DNA of 64,000 bases from Anaeromyces robustus. Its lineage: Eukaryota; Neocallimastigomycota; Neocallimastigomycetes; Neocallimastigales; Neocallimastigaceae. The stretch spans positions 154,426 through 218,425 of the forward strand of contig MCFG01000061.1 in the NCBI GenBank assembly GCA_002104895.1. The letters are read 5' to 3'. The notes under the pieces were generated by a model. The model was not told the DNA's origin. It saw only the letters and a program-made list of their open reading frames with translations, and made no database searches. This document shows, one piece after another, positions 25,623-38,066 of this stretch. A program made the translations under genes and the position numbers. Positions within the stretch are counted from its first letter, which is position 1. Each line of letters begins with the position of its first letter.

Positions 25623-26598
25623 ACCCTAATGTTAGTAAATTGTAAGAAAATTTTTGTTGATCTCTCCTTTACTCACCCAAAAAAGGTTTTCCAAAATGGA
25701 AATAGAAATTCGCTGTAGGAAATGAAAATACGATATTGTTTTGACAATAACAAAGTTTTGCTTATTTTTAAATAATAGATCTTTTTAATAATCTCTCTTT
25801 CTATTGAAATGATCTAGTGATAATTTTTAATACTTCTACCAAATTGCAGAGACCTTGGAATATTAAACATCTTCTACTGAAATTAGGAACAATCAATGTT
25901 TTCCATATGCTCACGTAATTATTACTGGTCTTCCAAAGAATTCATAAAAGCTGAAGTATCGACAAATTAAAAAGAGCATTTAAGATTATGAAACCTAATA
26001 ATTTTATTATCCTTGTTGCATCCTCTTATAATAAATAATGCCAACTATCTCATAAAAAATGAATGAATTTTAGAGACAAAACTATTTAATTTTGGATAAG
26101 TAGGCTGCGAGGCTTCCTTATAAAAAAATGACAGCAAGAAAAATCATTGGTCCAATGGAATTAAAGAAAAATATTAAAAATAACAATCAGGAGTTATCTA
26201 TACTCAATCCTCATCAGAGAACCACCAAAATAAACTTAGTGTATAGTACTTAAGATCATTAGATGTGGGCAATTATTATAAGAAAACTTAGTTTATGAAC
26301 TCTACTGGACATAGCATGAATAAAAAATTTGGAAGAATTCTCCGCGCCTATAATCGTAATAAAGAGTGGAAAATAAACATAGTTATGGGATATTAACAAG
26401 AATATCAGCCATTGAAGAAATCAAAAGGCCAATCCCTTTCTATCCCTAACTTTAAAAAGCCTCAGGTCCCGATGGTATCCCTATGAATTTTATAAAGCTT
26501 TAATTCCGATTCCTCTTCCGAATGACTCTGTAAATAATGATTCCTATGTTCCCGGCTGTCTGTAAGTTGTTTCTGTTTTCTTAATAATCGTATTTGGA

Positions 26599-28719
26599 AT
26601 GGTGTTTCCCTACTTTTTTTTTGGAATAAATGCATCCATTGTTTCTATCCCAAAAAAAGGCGATCTTTCTAATTGTGATAACTATCGTGGTATCTCTCTT
26701 ATCAATAATGGTATTAAGATTCTTTCGAAAATTATTGCTTCTAGAATTTCTGAATATGGTATAAGTCATGGATTCATTAGACCAGAACAATTTGGCTTTC
26801 GGAATAAGGAAGAATGTATTAGTCTTTTTATCTCTATTCTTTCTATTTGTCAAAGACGTAAATTCAAAGGGGAAGATACTTATTTAGCTTTTCTGGATCT
26901 TAAAAAAGCTTACGATTCTGTGCCCATCTATAACATTTTATCGAAAATTTATACCCTTGGTATACAAGGAAAATGCTTTCAATTTTTGGAGAACCTATAT
27001 CTGTCTTCCAAAGCTTGTGTTAAAATTAATGGACAATTTTCCGATTCCTTCAGTATACTTAAAGGAGTTCGACAAGGATGTCCCTTATCTCCTATACTTT
27101 TTAATTTGTTTATCAACGACATCTTCAACGATTGCCTGCATAATGGTGTGAAAATAGATACTGAATATTGCTGTGGAGGATTATTTGCTGATGATATTGT
27201 TCTTTGTGCCCCTAGTAGATCTCGTATGAATAAACTTCTTCGCTCAGTTAGTAAATGGGCTAAGGACAATGAGATGACTTTTGGAATTAATAAATGTGCC
27301 ACATTAGCTGTTAGACATGAAAATTCGGAATATATTCTTAGAGAAGACCCTACCTTTTATTTAACAGGAATCCCAATCCCTAAAACAGATTGTTATACTT
27401 ACCTTGGTGTTCCCTTTCACAAATCTCTAGATTTAAAATTCGTTATTAGTAAAATGAAAAATAAAGTTAGTAAGGCTTTGTTTTCAATTCAAGGTTTTTT
27501 AAAAAATGATCTGATTCCTATTCCTCTTAAAAGAACTTTATTCTCTGCAAAAGTTATTGGACAAGTTTCCTATTACGCTCCTTTGCTTGGTTCTAACAAA
27601 AACAATACTAGTTCTACACAAACAATTATTAACAAAGGTTTTTATTGGATTTTAGGCTACTCGAAACCTAATTCTTTTGTTTCTATTTATTGCATCTCAA
27701 AAGAACTCAATATTCCTCCACTTTCTGGTAAATGTGCTTTAGCTCAGGTTAGATGTTTTAATAAGTGGAAGGACTCCAACTGCATTATCTCTAAGATAGT
27801 TAATAATGTTGCTACAACAAGAAAATGGACTTGGGACAAAGAAAGTAAAATATTAAATGATAAATTAAACAATATTTCATCCTCTTCTAAAGAAATTATG
27901 GAATTCTATTGGGACAGAGACATGAACAGTGATAAATCAATTAAAGCTAAAACTTATAAAATGTACAAATTTGAAGAATCAAGGAATTACTTAAAACTTA
28001 ATCTAGAATATCCTGAATATAGCAAAGGTTTTAGGTGGATACTTAGGGCAAGATGTGGATATAAAATCGATGCTAGAGTTGCTAAAGCTGCAAAAATGAT
28101 TAATAATTCTTGTCCTAATTGTTGTTCATGTTGTTTCCATTGTGACAGTTATCAGAGAATTGATCATTGGTTTATAAATTGTTTCTTATTTAAAAATCTT
28201 CGTATTGATCACTTCTCTGATCTAGATAGAAATTTTTTTTATTTTTTAGATAGTCTTTTTAATAGTTTAGTTAGGACCAGTAATAACCCTAGTGTAGATA
28301 ATAGAATTAATAGTATTGTTAAGGGTTATAAAAATAGTAATAATATGAGGTTTAATTGTATTAGTAATATAGATATATTAGTTAATAAAAAAATAGTTAA
28401 TAGGTATAGTATTTATATTTTTTTAATTGGTGGAAGGGATTATGGTTTTAGTGATAGAATTAACGATAGTCCATACAAAATGGAATGGGAATGTTTGTTT
28501 AAGTGTCAGACTGAATCTGGTACTTATTCAAAATCCCCATTCTTGTTGCGATCTGCGGCTCTATTGAATGATATCATGCCTGTTGTCTGTAAAAGACAAC
28601 ATATATTGTTCAATAAATTTAAAACCAACCTCTCCAGGAACGTCAATGCTGATAACACAGTAGGACAGCCTAGTAGGGCAAATGCCGATCCTATTTCCGA
28701 CCCTAGTGGAATAGGATAG
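26599..28719 (+). CDS. LINE reverse transcriptase, open frame (5' incomplete)
   Basis: 706 codons without a stop. RT motifs appear in order: IVSIPKKGDLSNCDNYRGISLI (motifs 0-1), FLDLKKAYDSV (catalytic Asp, motif A), GVRQGCPLSPILFNLF (motif B), GGLFADDIVLCAP (the FADD form of the Y-x-D-D box, motif C) and YTYLGVPF (motif D/E region). A thumb region follows, then a Cys/His cluster near residues 510-535 (CPNCCSCCFHC....H....C) typical of the C-terminal zinc finger of L1/Tad-like LINEs. The ATG at 26599 is internal: the preceding bases read as NGVFP in another frame, so a frameshift near 26605-26620 separates this from the decayed upstream part. It probably cannot mobilise itself without the endonuclease. 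Confidence 0.88.
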   Translation: MVFPYFFFGINASIVSIPKKGDLSNCDNYRGISLINNGIKILSKIIASRISEYGISHGFIRPEQFGFRNKEECISLFISILSICQRRKFKGEDTYLAFLDLKKAYDSVPIYNILSKIYTLGIQGKCFQFLENLYLSSKACVKINGQFSDSFSILKGVRQGCPLSPILFNLFINDIFNDCLHNGVKIDTEYCCGGLFADDIVLCAPSRSRMNKLLRSVSKWAKDNEMTFGINKCATLAVRHENSEYILREDPTFYLTGIPIPKTDCYTYLGVPFHKSLDLKFVISKMKNKVSKALFSIQGFLKNDLIPIPLKRTLFSAKVIGQVSYYAPLLGSNKNNTSSTQTIINKGFYWILGYSKPNSFVSIYCISKELNIPPLSGKCALAQVRCFNKWKDSNCIISKIVNNVATTRKWTWDKESKILNDKLNNISSSSKEIMEFYWDRDMNSDKSIKAKTYKMYKFEESRNYLKLNLEYPEYSKGFRWILRARCGYKIDARVAKAAKMINNSCPNCCSCCFHCDSYQRIDHWFINCFLFKNLRIDHFSDLDRNFFYFLDSLFNSLVRTSNNPSVDNRINSIVKGYKNSNNMRFNCISNIDILVNKKIVNRYSIYIFLIGGRDYGFSDRINDSPYKMEWECLFKCQTESGTYSKSPFLLRSAALLNDIMPVVCKRQHILFNKFKTNLSRNVNADNTVGQPSRANADPISDPSGIG

Positions 28720-28962
28720 ATCAATTTTACTTTAATTCTATATTTAGAATTAAGGGCTTGTATGGATTTATTGTTTTTAAATATTATTATACTATTTTTT
28801 TTTCCCCTTTAGTATTATTTATTATTATCTGTAATATTTTACTGGTTTTTATTTTTTTTTAGTATCATTTTTTTTTTCATTATGTGTTTTTTTTATGATT
28901 CATGTATTTTAATATTTAAATTCAATAAAGTTGACGTACAAATTGTGTGCCATAAAAAAAAA
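28720..28962 (+). other. LINE 3' UTR and tail
   Basis: Shared by every copy in the window. It starts ATCAATTTTACTTTAATTCT, contains ATTAAGGGCTTGTATGGATT, T-rich stretches and TATTACTGG-like sequence, and ends GACGTACAAATTGTGTGCC before poly-A. The final GTACA-AATTG-TGTGC can fold into a 5-bp stem with one G-U pair. Confidence 0.8.
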
Positions 28963-29640
28963 TTGTTTTAGATATACAAATTGTGTGCTTTAAAAAGGAA
29001 AATATATATATTTATAAAAAAATATTTAAATAAATAAAAATTTTGATGGTAAAAATTGTCTTTTATCTCCAATTTTATTCCACTTATTGAAAAAATCTTC
29101 TTGTATTATTTAAAGAATTAATTACAAAAATTCCCACTATACTTTATTATTCTTCATGGATTAAAGAATTTCGTACCTTATAAGAAGAAATTAGAAGGTC
29201 TTTCAATTATAAGGCTTTTGAACAAGATGAAAATACAATTTTAAGATACGTTGGTGACTTATTATTAAAGTTTGCTTTAATTATTGAAAATAAATCACTG
29301 AATATTTCTATGTACTTAGAACGAAGATTATGAAGATAATATATATTATTTGATGATTCTCAATGCTTTTCTTGATGGGCATTATACATTTGAAAAACTA
29401 AATATTGATGTGGAACGAGGACAGTGGCATAAAATACTTATCAAAGATTCGTCAGAGTCTTTTGTTTCGGTTATTATGGATCTGTCATATTTTCTTACTG
29501 TTATTATGCCAATTGTAAATATATCCTTTAGGATTCTCCTCAATTGATATAATAATAATAATAATAATAAAAGAACACTTCGGGAGGCTTCATGGGCGTT
29601 GACGTCGAAAAGATAAGGCATGAATTCGAATGGTATTTCA
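28963..29640. other. Degenerate coding-like segment of unknown origin
   Basis: At 28971-28996, just past the LINE tail, is GATATACAAATTGTGTGCTT followed by TAAAAA, a variant LINE tail. From 29040 to 29547 the base composition rises and short plus-strand frames look protein-like (for example a 65-codon frame at 29350 reading LNAFLDGHYTFEKLNIDVERGQWHKIL), with stops and shifts between them. I do not recognise the family; a decayed transposon ORF is the likeliest reading. A 27-nt motif at 29594-29620 recurs at 40457-40483. Confidence 0.45.
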
Positions 29641-30198
29641 TTCGTTGTATGGATGAGGTTAACTTCTTTTTTTGATTATTTAATATTTTTTTTAATTTGA
29701 ATAATATCTGTTATAAATTTTATTATTTTCTTTTGTATTTTATTAATTTTATTTATTTTACGTTTCATAGTTTCATATAATGTATATTCTTTACTTTAAA
29801 ATAATCTATATTTCACATGTATGTTTAATTTAAATTAATTATTTCAAATGAAGATTAATCCTAATCTAAATATAAAAATTAAAATTAATTTAATATTAGA
29901 AATATCTAATCATAATGATTTCTTTTTTTAAGAACTTTTCATATATTAATATTCTATGTTTTTTTTTTTTTTCTTTTATATCAATAAAATAAAATATTCA
30001 TTATTGGTATTTGCTTATATGTCAAAATGACAATATCATTAATACAAATGTTACTTCTTTGTTTTATAATATTGTATCACTTAGAGAGGAGTGAAATACT
30101 AATAGTTTATTATTTATACTATATGTATTTATCTCCAGTACAAAGTTTCATATATTTAATAATTATATATAAAATAAATAAATAAATAAATAAATAGA

Positions 30199-30237
<39 letters not shown>

Positions 30238-30242
30238 ATAGA

Positions 30243-30277
<35 letters not shown>

Positions 30278-30349
30278 ATATATAAATATATAAATATATA
30301 AATATATAAATATATATATATAAATAATTAATAATTAAATATTAATGGT

Positions 30350-30455
<106 letters not shown>

Positions 30456-30602
30456 CATAATAATAATTATCTACTTTTTTAATATATACTATCCAGTATA
30501 CCTATATATTAATATAAAGCAATTCTCGAGTAGAAAGCATAAGATGATTTAACGAAATTATTTTTTTGTACAGATTAATATTTAGAAGTTTTTTTTTTTA
30601 CT

Positions 30603-30655
30603 TCTACACCCACTGACGTACAAATTGTGTGCCATAAAAAAAAATCTACACCCAC
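30603..30655 (+). mobile_element. 31-nt LINE 3'-tail insertion with 11-bp target-site duplication
   Basis: TCTACACCCAC at 30603-30613 is repeated exactly at 30645-30655. Between them are the last 22 nt of the LINE (TGACGTACAA...GTGCCAT) and nine A residues. This is an extreme 5' truncation that nevertheless shows the correct tail and a target-site duplication. Confidence 0.93.
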
Positions 30656-30703
30656 AATTATTAAATATTTATTAAATCATTCATTTATTTAGTAATATTT
30701 TAT

Positions 30704-30933
<230 letters not shown>

Positions 30934-31114
30934 TACTTAATTAATTAATTAAATAAATATTATTAAATAAAAATATATAGAAACAATGATAAAAATATTT
31001 TAAGGAGAGAAAAATTTTTTTATGTTTCATATTAATTATTTTACTACAAATAAAGATTTTTTTATTTGTTTTTATTTTTTTTTTTAGTTTTATTTAGTTG
31101 TTTTAATTTAATGT

Positions 31115-31284
31115 TGATCCATTTTTAAAGGCTTTTTTTATTATTATCATTTATTTGTATTCCATTTTTTAAGGGTTTTTTTTATTATCATTTATTTGTG
31201 TTCCATTTTTAAAGTCTTTTTTCTATTATCATTTATTTGTGTTTCATTCTTAAAGGCTTTTTTTTTATTATTATTTATTTATGT
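31115..31284. repeat. 41-bp tandem repeat, four copies
   Basis: The unit TTCCATTTTTAAAGGC + T-run + TTATTATCATTTATTTGTG recurs with starts near 31117, 31160, 31201 and 31242. Confidence 0.8.
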
Positions 31285-32167
31285 GTAAGAAAAAATGATT
31301 AATACTTTAAATAGTAGTTTAATTAAACAACAACAACAACAACAATAATAATTATAAAATAAAAGGAAAAATCAAATAATTTAATATTTAATGTTATATT
31401 TAATATTGTAATATTGTAAAATATTCTAATATCAATTATTTAAAATATAGATTGTTTTAAAAACTTGTTTAAACACTTATAAAGTATTATAAAGTAATAT
31501 AGCATTTTATATTGTAATAATATTAAAGTTAATATTGCTGTTATAATATAGAATGGTATATAAGTTAAGTATTTATAATATAAAACTTACATCTTTTAGC
31601 AATACAGTTATATTTACTATCTAATTAATTCTTTTTATATTTAAATTGATGATCATATTTGTCTTTTTTGTTATTAATATATTTTATTTGTTGATTACTC
31701 CGATATAATACCCACATAACTATATATATATGACATTAAAATGGATTATTAACAACATTAAATTGTATTTTTTAGCTATAGTAATTATTGGTTACCATTT
31801 AACATTTACATAATTTAAAGTTATTTTATATGGTTTTTTTTTCCTTTTTTATTTAAAAATTTTTATAAAATACATCTTTTTTTTAATTTTATAAATATCT
31901 TTTTGTATATAATTATTAAGTAAAAAATAAAGTATATTAAATTCCGAACCTTGTGTAACAATAGAAGTAAATTTTTTTTTTTAATGAATCTGATACAAAA
32001 TGCAAAAATAAATAAATGAACAAGGAAAAAGTATATTTATTAATATTTTATTAATTAATTAATATATTGTACTCTGTACACAATAATATATAATATAATA
32101 TTAAGAAGTACACACTTTCATATCGTGTCAATTTTTAATATCTATTGAAACATATGTAATAAAAAAA

Positions 32168-32419
<252 letters not shown>

Positions 32420-33004
32420 CAACTATAAAATAATGGAATAAATAATTTTTTGATAATATATAAAATTGCAAATATTATAATATAAACTATTATAGATTAC
32501 TACAAAATTTTTTAAAATTCCAGTCTTAATTTAATATATATATATATTTTTTTTCTACTTCGTTTTTATTTCTTTATTATTTTAATAATAATATCATAGA
32601 GTATGGATATATGAATATATTTAAATTTATGATAGAAAAAAAATATATTAAAATAATTCTGTATATATTAATATTATGTTACACAGAATATAATATATAT
32701 ATTTTTTAAAATTTTAAATATTATTTTTATCTTTTTTAACCATATGAATAAAACAATAGGAAAAAAGAAAAAGTGAAAAAATTCTTTCAGGGCTTAACAA
32801 TCAAATCATTTTATATTAATTTTTTTAATTTTATCTTAAATAAATGGATAAATATTAAATATTTAATAAATTTTAAATAAATAAATAAATACATAAATAA
32901 TATATTAAATAAATGAGGATGACAGCTTTTAATTACTGACAATGTGAGAAAAAAATTTTTTTGAGAAAAAATTGTTTTGAAATAAAACTTTCATTTTTAT
33001 ATAA

Positions 33005-33038
<34 letters not shown>

Positions 33039-33455
33039 GAAACTATTTTTTTTTTATCTATACTTTATAAAAAATATTTATATATATTGATTATATATAA
33101 ATAGTTTAGAAGTATTAAAATAAAAAATTTTATATTTAAACAGCAAATAATAGTAATAGCAAAAAAAAAAAAAAAAAAGAAATATAATTATATTAAAAAA
33201 GAATAAAGATTAAAAGAAAATTAAAAAAAAAAAATAAAATAAAAATTAATGAAAATAAAAGACAAATAAAAATAAAAATAAAAACCAAATATAAAAATAA
33301 CAATAAAATTTATATCAAAATAATAATCAAATAAAATTAAATAAAATCAATTTAAATAATTAAAATATAATAAATTAAATAAAATCAATAATATAAGCAT
33401 TAAAATAGAATTAATATCATTTTTGTAAGTATTTTATTTATAATATTAATTTAAT

Positions 33456-33722
33456 ATTAAAATAAAATAATAATAATAATTATTATAATAATAATTATTA
33501 TAATAATAATTATGATAATAATTATAATAATTATGATAATTATAATAATAATTATAATAATAATTATGATAATAATTATGATAAATATAATAATAATTAT
33601 AACAATAATTGTGATAATAATTATGATAAATATAATAATAATTATAACAATAATTGTGATAATAATTATAACAATAATTATGATAATAATTATAACAATA
33701 ATTATGATAATATAATAATATA
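33456..33722. repeat. Complex AT minisatellite upstream of the phosphatase gene
   Basis: Interleaved ATAATAATTAT, TATGATAATAAT and TATAACAATAAT units with higher-order duplications (a block containing GATAAATATAATAATAATTA appears twice, near 33580 and 33625). It ends about 60 bp before the ATG at 33780. Confidence 0.8.
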
Positions 33723-33779
33723 ATGACCATGTATTGTTCAATTTATATATTATAAAATGTAGAATTAAAAAAAATAATA

Positions 33780-36604
33780 ATGAAAAATTTAACCTTTCTT
33801 GGATTATCTATTTCTTTATTAATAGAAATTACTAAAGCTTATCAATATCCATCGTAATTAAAATTTATTTATAGATATTTTATATAATAATGGTTCAAAT
33901 ATAGTGGATTTATATTCATTTCTTTTTTAAATATATTTAAAATTATAATATTAGATGTCCTGATGAAGAATGGACTTATACTGATAAAGATGGAATATGG
34001 TATATAATTATTACTTAATATTTATTATTTATATAATAATATGTTAAAATTTGTTAAATTTTAATATTAATATATAACTAAAAAATGCAAAAAAAAAAAA
34101 AAAATTAGGCATCAAAACAGTGATGGTAGTTGGTGTTTAATTAGTAAGGAACCCCAATGTTTTGCTCAAGTTTTAGGTATAATAATAAAACTATATATAA
34201 AAATTCTGTTAATAGTTTTGTTTAATGTTCTTTTTTTAATTTTTATATAATTTAATATGTATTATATATATTATATTATAAAAATAACAAGGATATTCTT
34301 GTTGTAAAGAAGCTACAGGACCAATTACAAATTCTAACGGAGATGGTGATTGGTAATTTTATATACCATTATAATTAATTTTATTTTTATTAATATAGAA
34401 TTTACATTTAATTAATTTTATTATTTAAAATACTTAATTTGAAAATATTATTAATATTAATCAAAATATTTTTAATTGATATTAATATATGTTTTTTTTT
34501 TTTTTTTTTTTTTTATAGGTATGAAGATGAAAATGGTAAATGGTGTGGTTATAGTAGCAGTGTTCCAAAATGGAATAATCGTGAAATAGTTGAAGAAACT
34601 AAGGAAGAATGGGAAGCTTTTAAAGTAAACTGGGAAAAATCATATAAAAATAATTTTGAACGTATTTCAGTTTTTGTAGGTGAAGACGATTCTATGCTTA
34701 ACTTTGGTTGGTATTCTACTACAGATAGTATACCAATTATTCGTTTTAGTTCTAATAAAGATATGTCTGATTATAAAGATTATGATGGTAAAGTTGAATA
34801 TGTTAAAGAAATTGAAGGTATTAAATATTATTCTAATAAAGTTACAGTTACAGATATAAAACGTAAATCTACTTATTATTATCAAAGAAAATTAAATGAT
34901 AAATGGGATGAAATAATTCAATTTAATACTTATGATCCTAATAATTTTAATTTTATTTTTGTTGGTGATCCACAAATTGGTGGTTCACATGGTCATATTT
35001 CAACTGTTAAAAAAAATGGTATAGTTACTATTGCAGAAGCTATTCCAAATGATGCTTTTAATTGGAATGTAACTATACAAAGTTCATTTAGTTTTGCAAA
35101 ACAACCAAGTTTATTTATTTCTGCTGGTGATCAAGCTGATACTGATTTAAAACGTGTTCGTGAAAACGAAACTAATAAATATAACAGTAATTGTATTGAA
35201 TATAATGAACATCGTATATTCCAAGAACAAGAATATTCTGCATTCCTTTATCCAAATTTATTAAAAACTATTCCAGTAGTTGCTGCTGTAGGTAATCATG
35301 ATGCTTATACTACTAGTTTTAGAGACCATTTTAATACTCCAAATTCATATCTTACACCAGAAAAGCCAATTTCAGTTATTACACCAGATAATGGTAAAAC
35401 TAGTAGTATAATTCCAGGTTATAATTATTTCTTCAAGTATAACAATGTTCTTGTCGTTGTTCTTGAAACTAATTTTGGTACTGAAAACGATTTTAAAACT
35501 GTTATTGAAAATGCCATAAATAAATATCCAAATACAGATTGGCGTATTGCTGTATTCCATCATGATATTTATGGTAGTGGATATACTCATTCTCAAGATT
35601 GGACTATCGCAGATCCAGATTATGGTATACGATCAGTATTAACAAAATTATTAAATGAAAATAATTTTGATCTTGCTATTAATGGTCATGATCATGTTTA
35701 TACAGCTTCAAAATTTATTTCTTATGATGAAAATAGTAAAAAGAAATATCATATGGAAGAAATTGAAAGTGGTAAAGTTTATAAAGAAAGAAAAGGTACT
35801 TTATTTATTACTGCTAATTGTTCTACTGGTAGTAAACTTTATGATATTGTTCATCCAGATCCAGAATACGCTCATGTATCAAAACAAGATTATAAGGTTA
35901 CTTTTGGTATTTTAAATTTCTCTAAAAAGAATGGAACCACTACATTAGAAATATCTACTCATGATGTTAAGAATCATGATATTACAGATGGTCCATATTA
36001 TTTTGAAAAAGCTGCTATTCTTGATCCAGAAGAACCAATTGATGAGCCAATTGATGAACCAATTGATGAACCAATTGATGAACCAATTGAAGAATGTTGG
36101 GCAACAAAATTAGGTTATCCATGTTGTACAGGAAAATATCCTGGTATTAGTTATACTGATAAAGATGGATCATGGTCTATTGAAAATGGTCAATGGTGTG
36201 GTGTTATTATAAAAGAAACACTTGAATGTTGGGCAGAATCTAAAGGTTATCCATGTTGTGATCCAAGTAATACCAATGTTATAATGGAAGATATTGATGG
36301 TAAATGGGGATTAGAAAACAATCAATGGTGTGGTATAGTTAATAATAATATTTCTACTACTACTATTACTACTACTAGAAAAACGACTTCAACCACTACC
36401 ACTACTACTACTAGAAAAACTACTACTACTACTACTACAACTACTACAACTACTTCTTCAACTCCTGAACCAACTATATGTGCTGGAGGATATGGTCAAT
36501 GTGGTGGTATTAATTATACAGGTCCAACATGTTGTCCATCTGGATATTCATGTAAAAAACATAATGATTATTATTCACAATGTGAACCAGAAAGATATTA
36601 TTAA
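33780..36604 (+). CDS. Secreted dockerin-bearing metallophosphatase (purple-acid-phosphatase-like) with CBM1
   Basis: Five exons joined in phase: 33780-33853, 33955-33999, 34109-34176, 34292-34352, 34519-36604, giving 777 residues. Residues 1-20 are a signal peptide ([20 protein letters not shown]). Residues 26-51 are a partial dockerin and 57-92 a full one (C57..[20 protein letters not shown]). A purple-acid-phosphatase N-terminal-like beta domain follows ([16 protein letters not shown]), then metallophosphoesterase motifs GDPQ (232), GDQAD (286), GNHD (341), HH (430) and GHDH (472). A (PIDE)n spacer leads to two more dockerins, a Thr-rich linker and a C-terminal CBM1 ([10 protein letters not shown]...CC.SGY.C). 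It should act outside the cell in the cellulosome, hydrolysing phosphomonoesters on or near plant cellulose; the substrate is unknown. The catalytic domain resembles bacterial (clostridial) secreted phosphatases, which would fit horizontal transfer, but that is inference. The four N-terminal introns have GTAATT, GTATAT, GTATAA and GTAATT donors. Confidence 0.88.
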
Positions 36605-37331
36605 TAATAAAAAAATTAATTATAATAATATATAATTATTTTTTTTTTTATAATTATTATTAATAAAATCTTTTATTTTTTAATAATTATATGTTTTAAT
36701 AAAGAAATATAAAAAATATTTATTTTTTTAGATAAAAAATAATAATATTTTTATTTTAATATATATATATATATATATTATAAAGAATATAAAAAATAAC
36801 AAATTTAAATAATATTTATCTTTATAGAATTATAAATATATATATATATATACATTATTTATTAATTAGATTATTAATAAAAAAAAAATAAATTTATTAT
36901 TATTAATATTAAAATATATATTATTATTAATAAAACTTATAATAAATAATAAGTTTTAATTAATAACATTAATAAAAAGAATAAATTTATTATTAGTATT
37001 AAAATATTTATTATAAAACTTAAAAAAAAAAATAATAAGTTTTAATTAATAACTAACGTCATAATTAATTTAATGATTAAAACATAGAATTCAATAAAAA
37101 TTAAAATAAAATAAGTTAAAATAAAATAAAAAATAAAAAATAAAAAAAAAAAAAAAAAAAATAAAATAAAATAAAATAAAAAAAAATAAAATAAGATATA
37201 ATTAAATATAATAAAAAAATTTAATTATTTATAATTTTAGTTTTTTTAATTGTAAGAATGACATATATATTATTTTAATTTGAAATAATATATAATATTG
37301 TATAGTACTAAATTAATGTTACCACAATTAT
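36605..37331. other. AT-rich intergenic sequence with a local duplication
   Basis: No gene. A block ending AATAAGTTTTAATTAATAAC appears twice (about 36890-36966 and 36973-37053). A-rich tracts follow up to the LINE fragment. Confidence 0.6.
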
Positions 37332-37758
37332 ATCCCCATTCTTATTGCGATCTGCGGCTCTATTGAATGATATCATGCCTGTTGTCTGTAAAAGACAACA
37401 TATATTGTTCAATAAATTTAAAACAAACCTCTCAAGGAACGTCAATGCTGATAACACAGTAGGACAGCCTAGTAGGGCAAATGCCGATCCTATTTCTGAC
37501 CCTAGTGGAATAGGATAGATCAATTTTACTTTAATTCTATATTTAGAATTAAGGGCTTGTATGGATTTATTGTTTTTAAATATTATTATACTAATTTTTT
37601 TCCTTCCAGTATTATTTATTATTATCTATAATATATTACTGGTTTTTTTTTATTTTTTTTAGTATCATTTTTTTTCAGTATGTGTTTTTTATGATTCATG
37701 TATTTCAATATTTAAATTCAATAAAAGTGACGTACAAATTGTGTGCCATAAAAAAAAA
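37332..37758 (+). mobile_element. 5'-truncated LINE copy
   Basis: Matches the last ~430 bp of the 24.3-29.0 kb LINE, from ATCCCCATTCTTATTGCG through the RT C-terminal codons (stop near 37516) and 3' UTR to GTGTGCCAT and nine A residues. Its tail has AAAGTGACG, as in the nested stub at 23.0 kb, which defines a sub-family. I could not find a convincing target-site duplication. Confidence 0.9.
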
Positions 37759-38028
37759 TAAAAGAAATATAAGTATATTTGGTATTTTTTATTATAAGTA
37801 TAAATAAGTAAATTACATTAATTTAAATAGATGATACTAAGTTTTTCATATCATAAAAGATTTCTTTAGAGTTTCATTCCTTAAAAATATTTATTTATAG
37901 GTGATTAATAATATATAATTTATTATAACAAATAATTTTTCTGTATAACAAATTTAAAAAATTCTCCTTCATTGATGATAATATATTTTTAATACCATGA
38001 GATTTTATAAAGAGATTATTAAAATATA

Positions 38029-38066
<38 letters not shown>

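Larger units (their letters stand above)
24301..28962 (+). mobile_element. Non-LTR retrotransposon (LINE) with apurinic-type endonuclease and reverse transcriptase; 5' part decayed
   Basis: The 5' limit is uncertain; recognisable coding similarity starts near 24350. The order is an N-terminal region, a 42-bp tandem repeat, endonuclease remnants, a decayed linker (25620-26590, with the KASGPDGIP-like motif near 26460-26490 preceding the RT), an open RT frame (26599-28719), a 3' UTR of about 240 nt, GACGTACAAATTGTGTGCC, and a short poly-A ending at 28962. The 3' half is better preserved than the 5' half. Other copies or tails of the family occur at 6.7-7.2, 22.6-23.65, 30.6 and 37.3-37.8 kb. 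Confidence 0.9.

Noticed and set aside
26581-26853. Minus-strand frames inside the LINE RT and the GH39, aminopeptidase and phosphatase genes
   Set aside because: Antisense shadows of strong coding sequence on the other strand.
33446-33741. Tyr/Asn- and Ile-rich frames over the AT minisatellite
   Set aside because: Low-complexity translations of the repeat in several frames at once; not genes.
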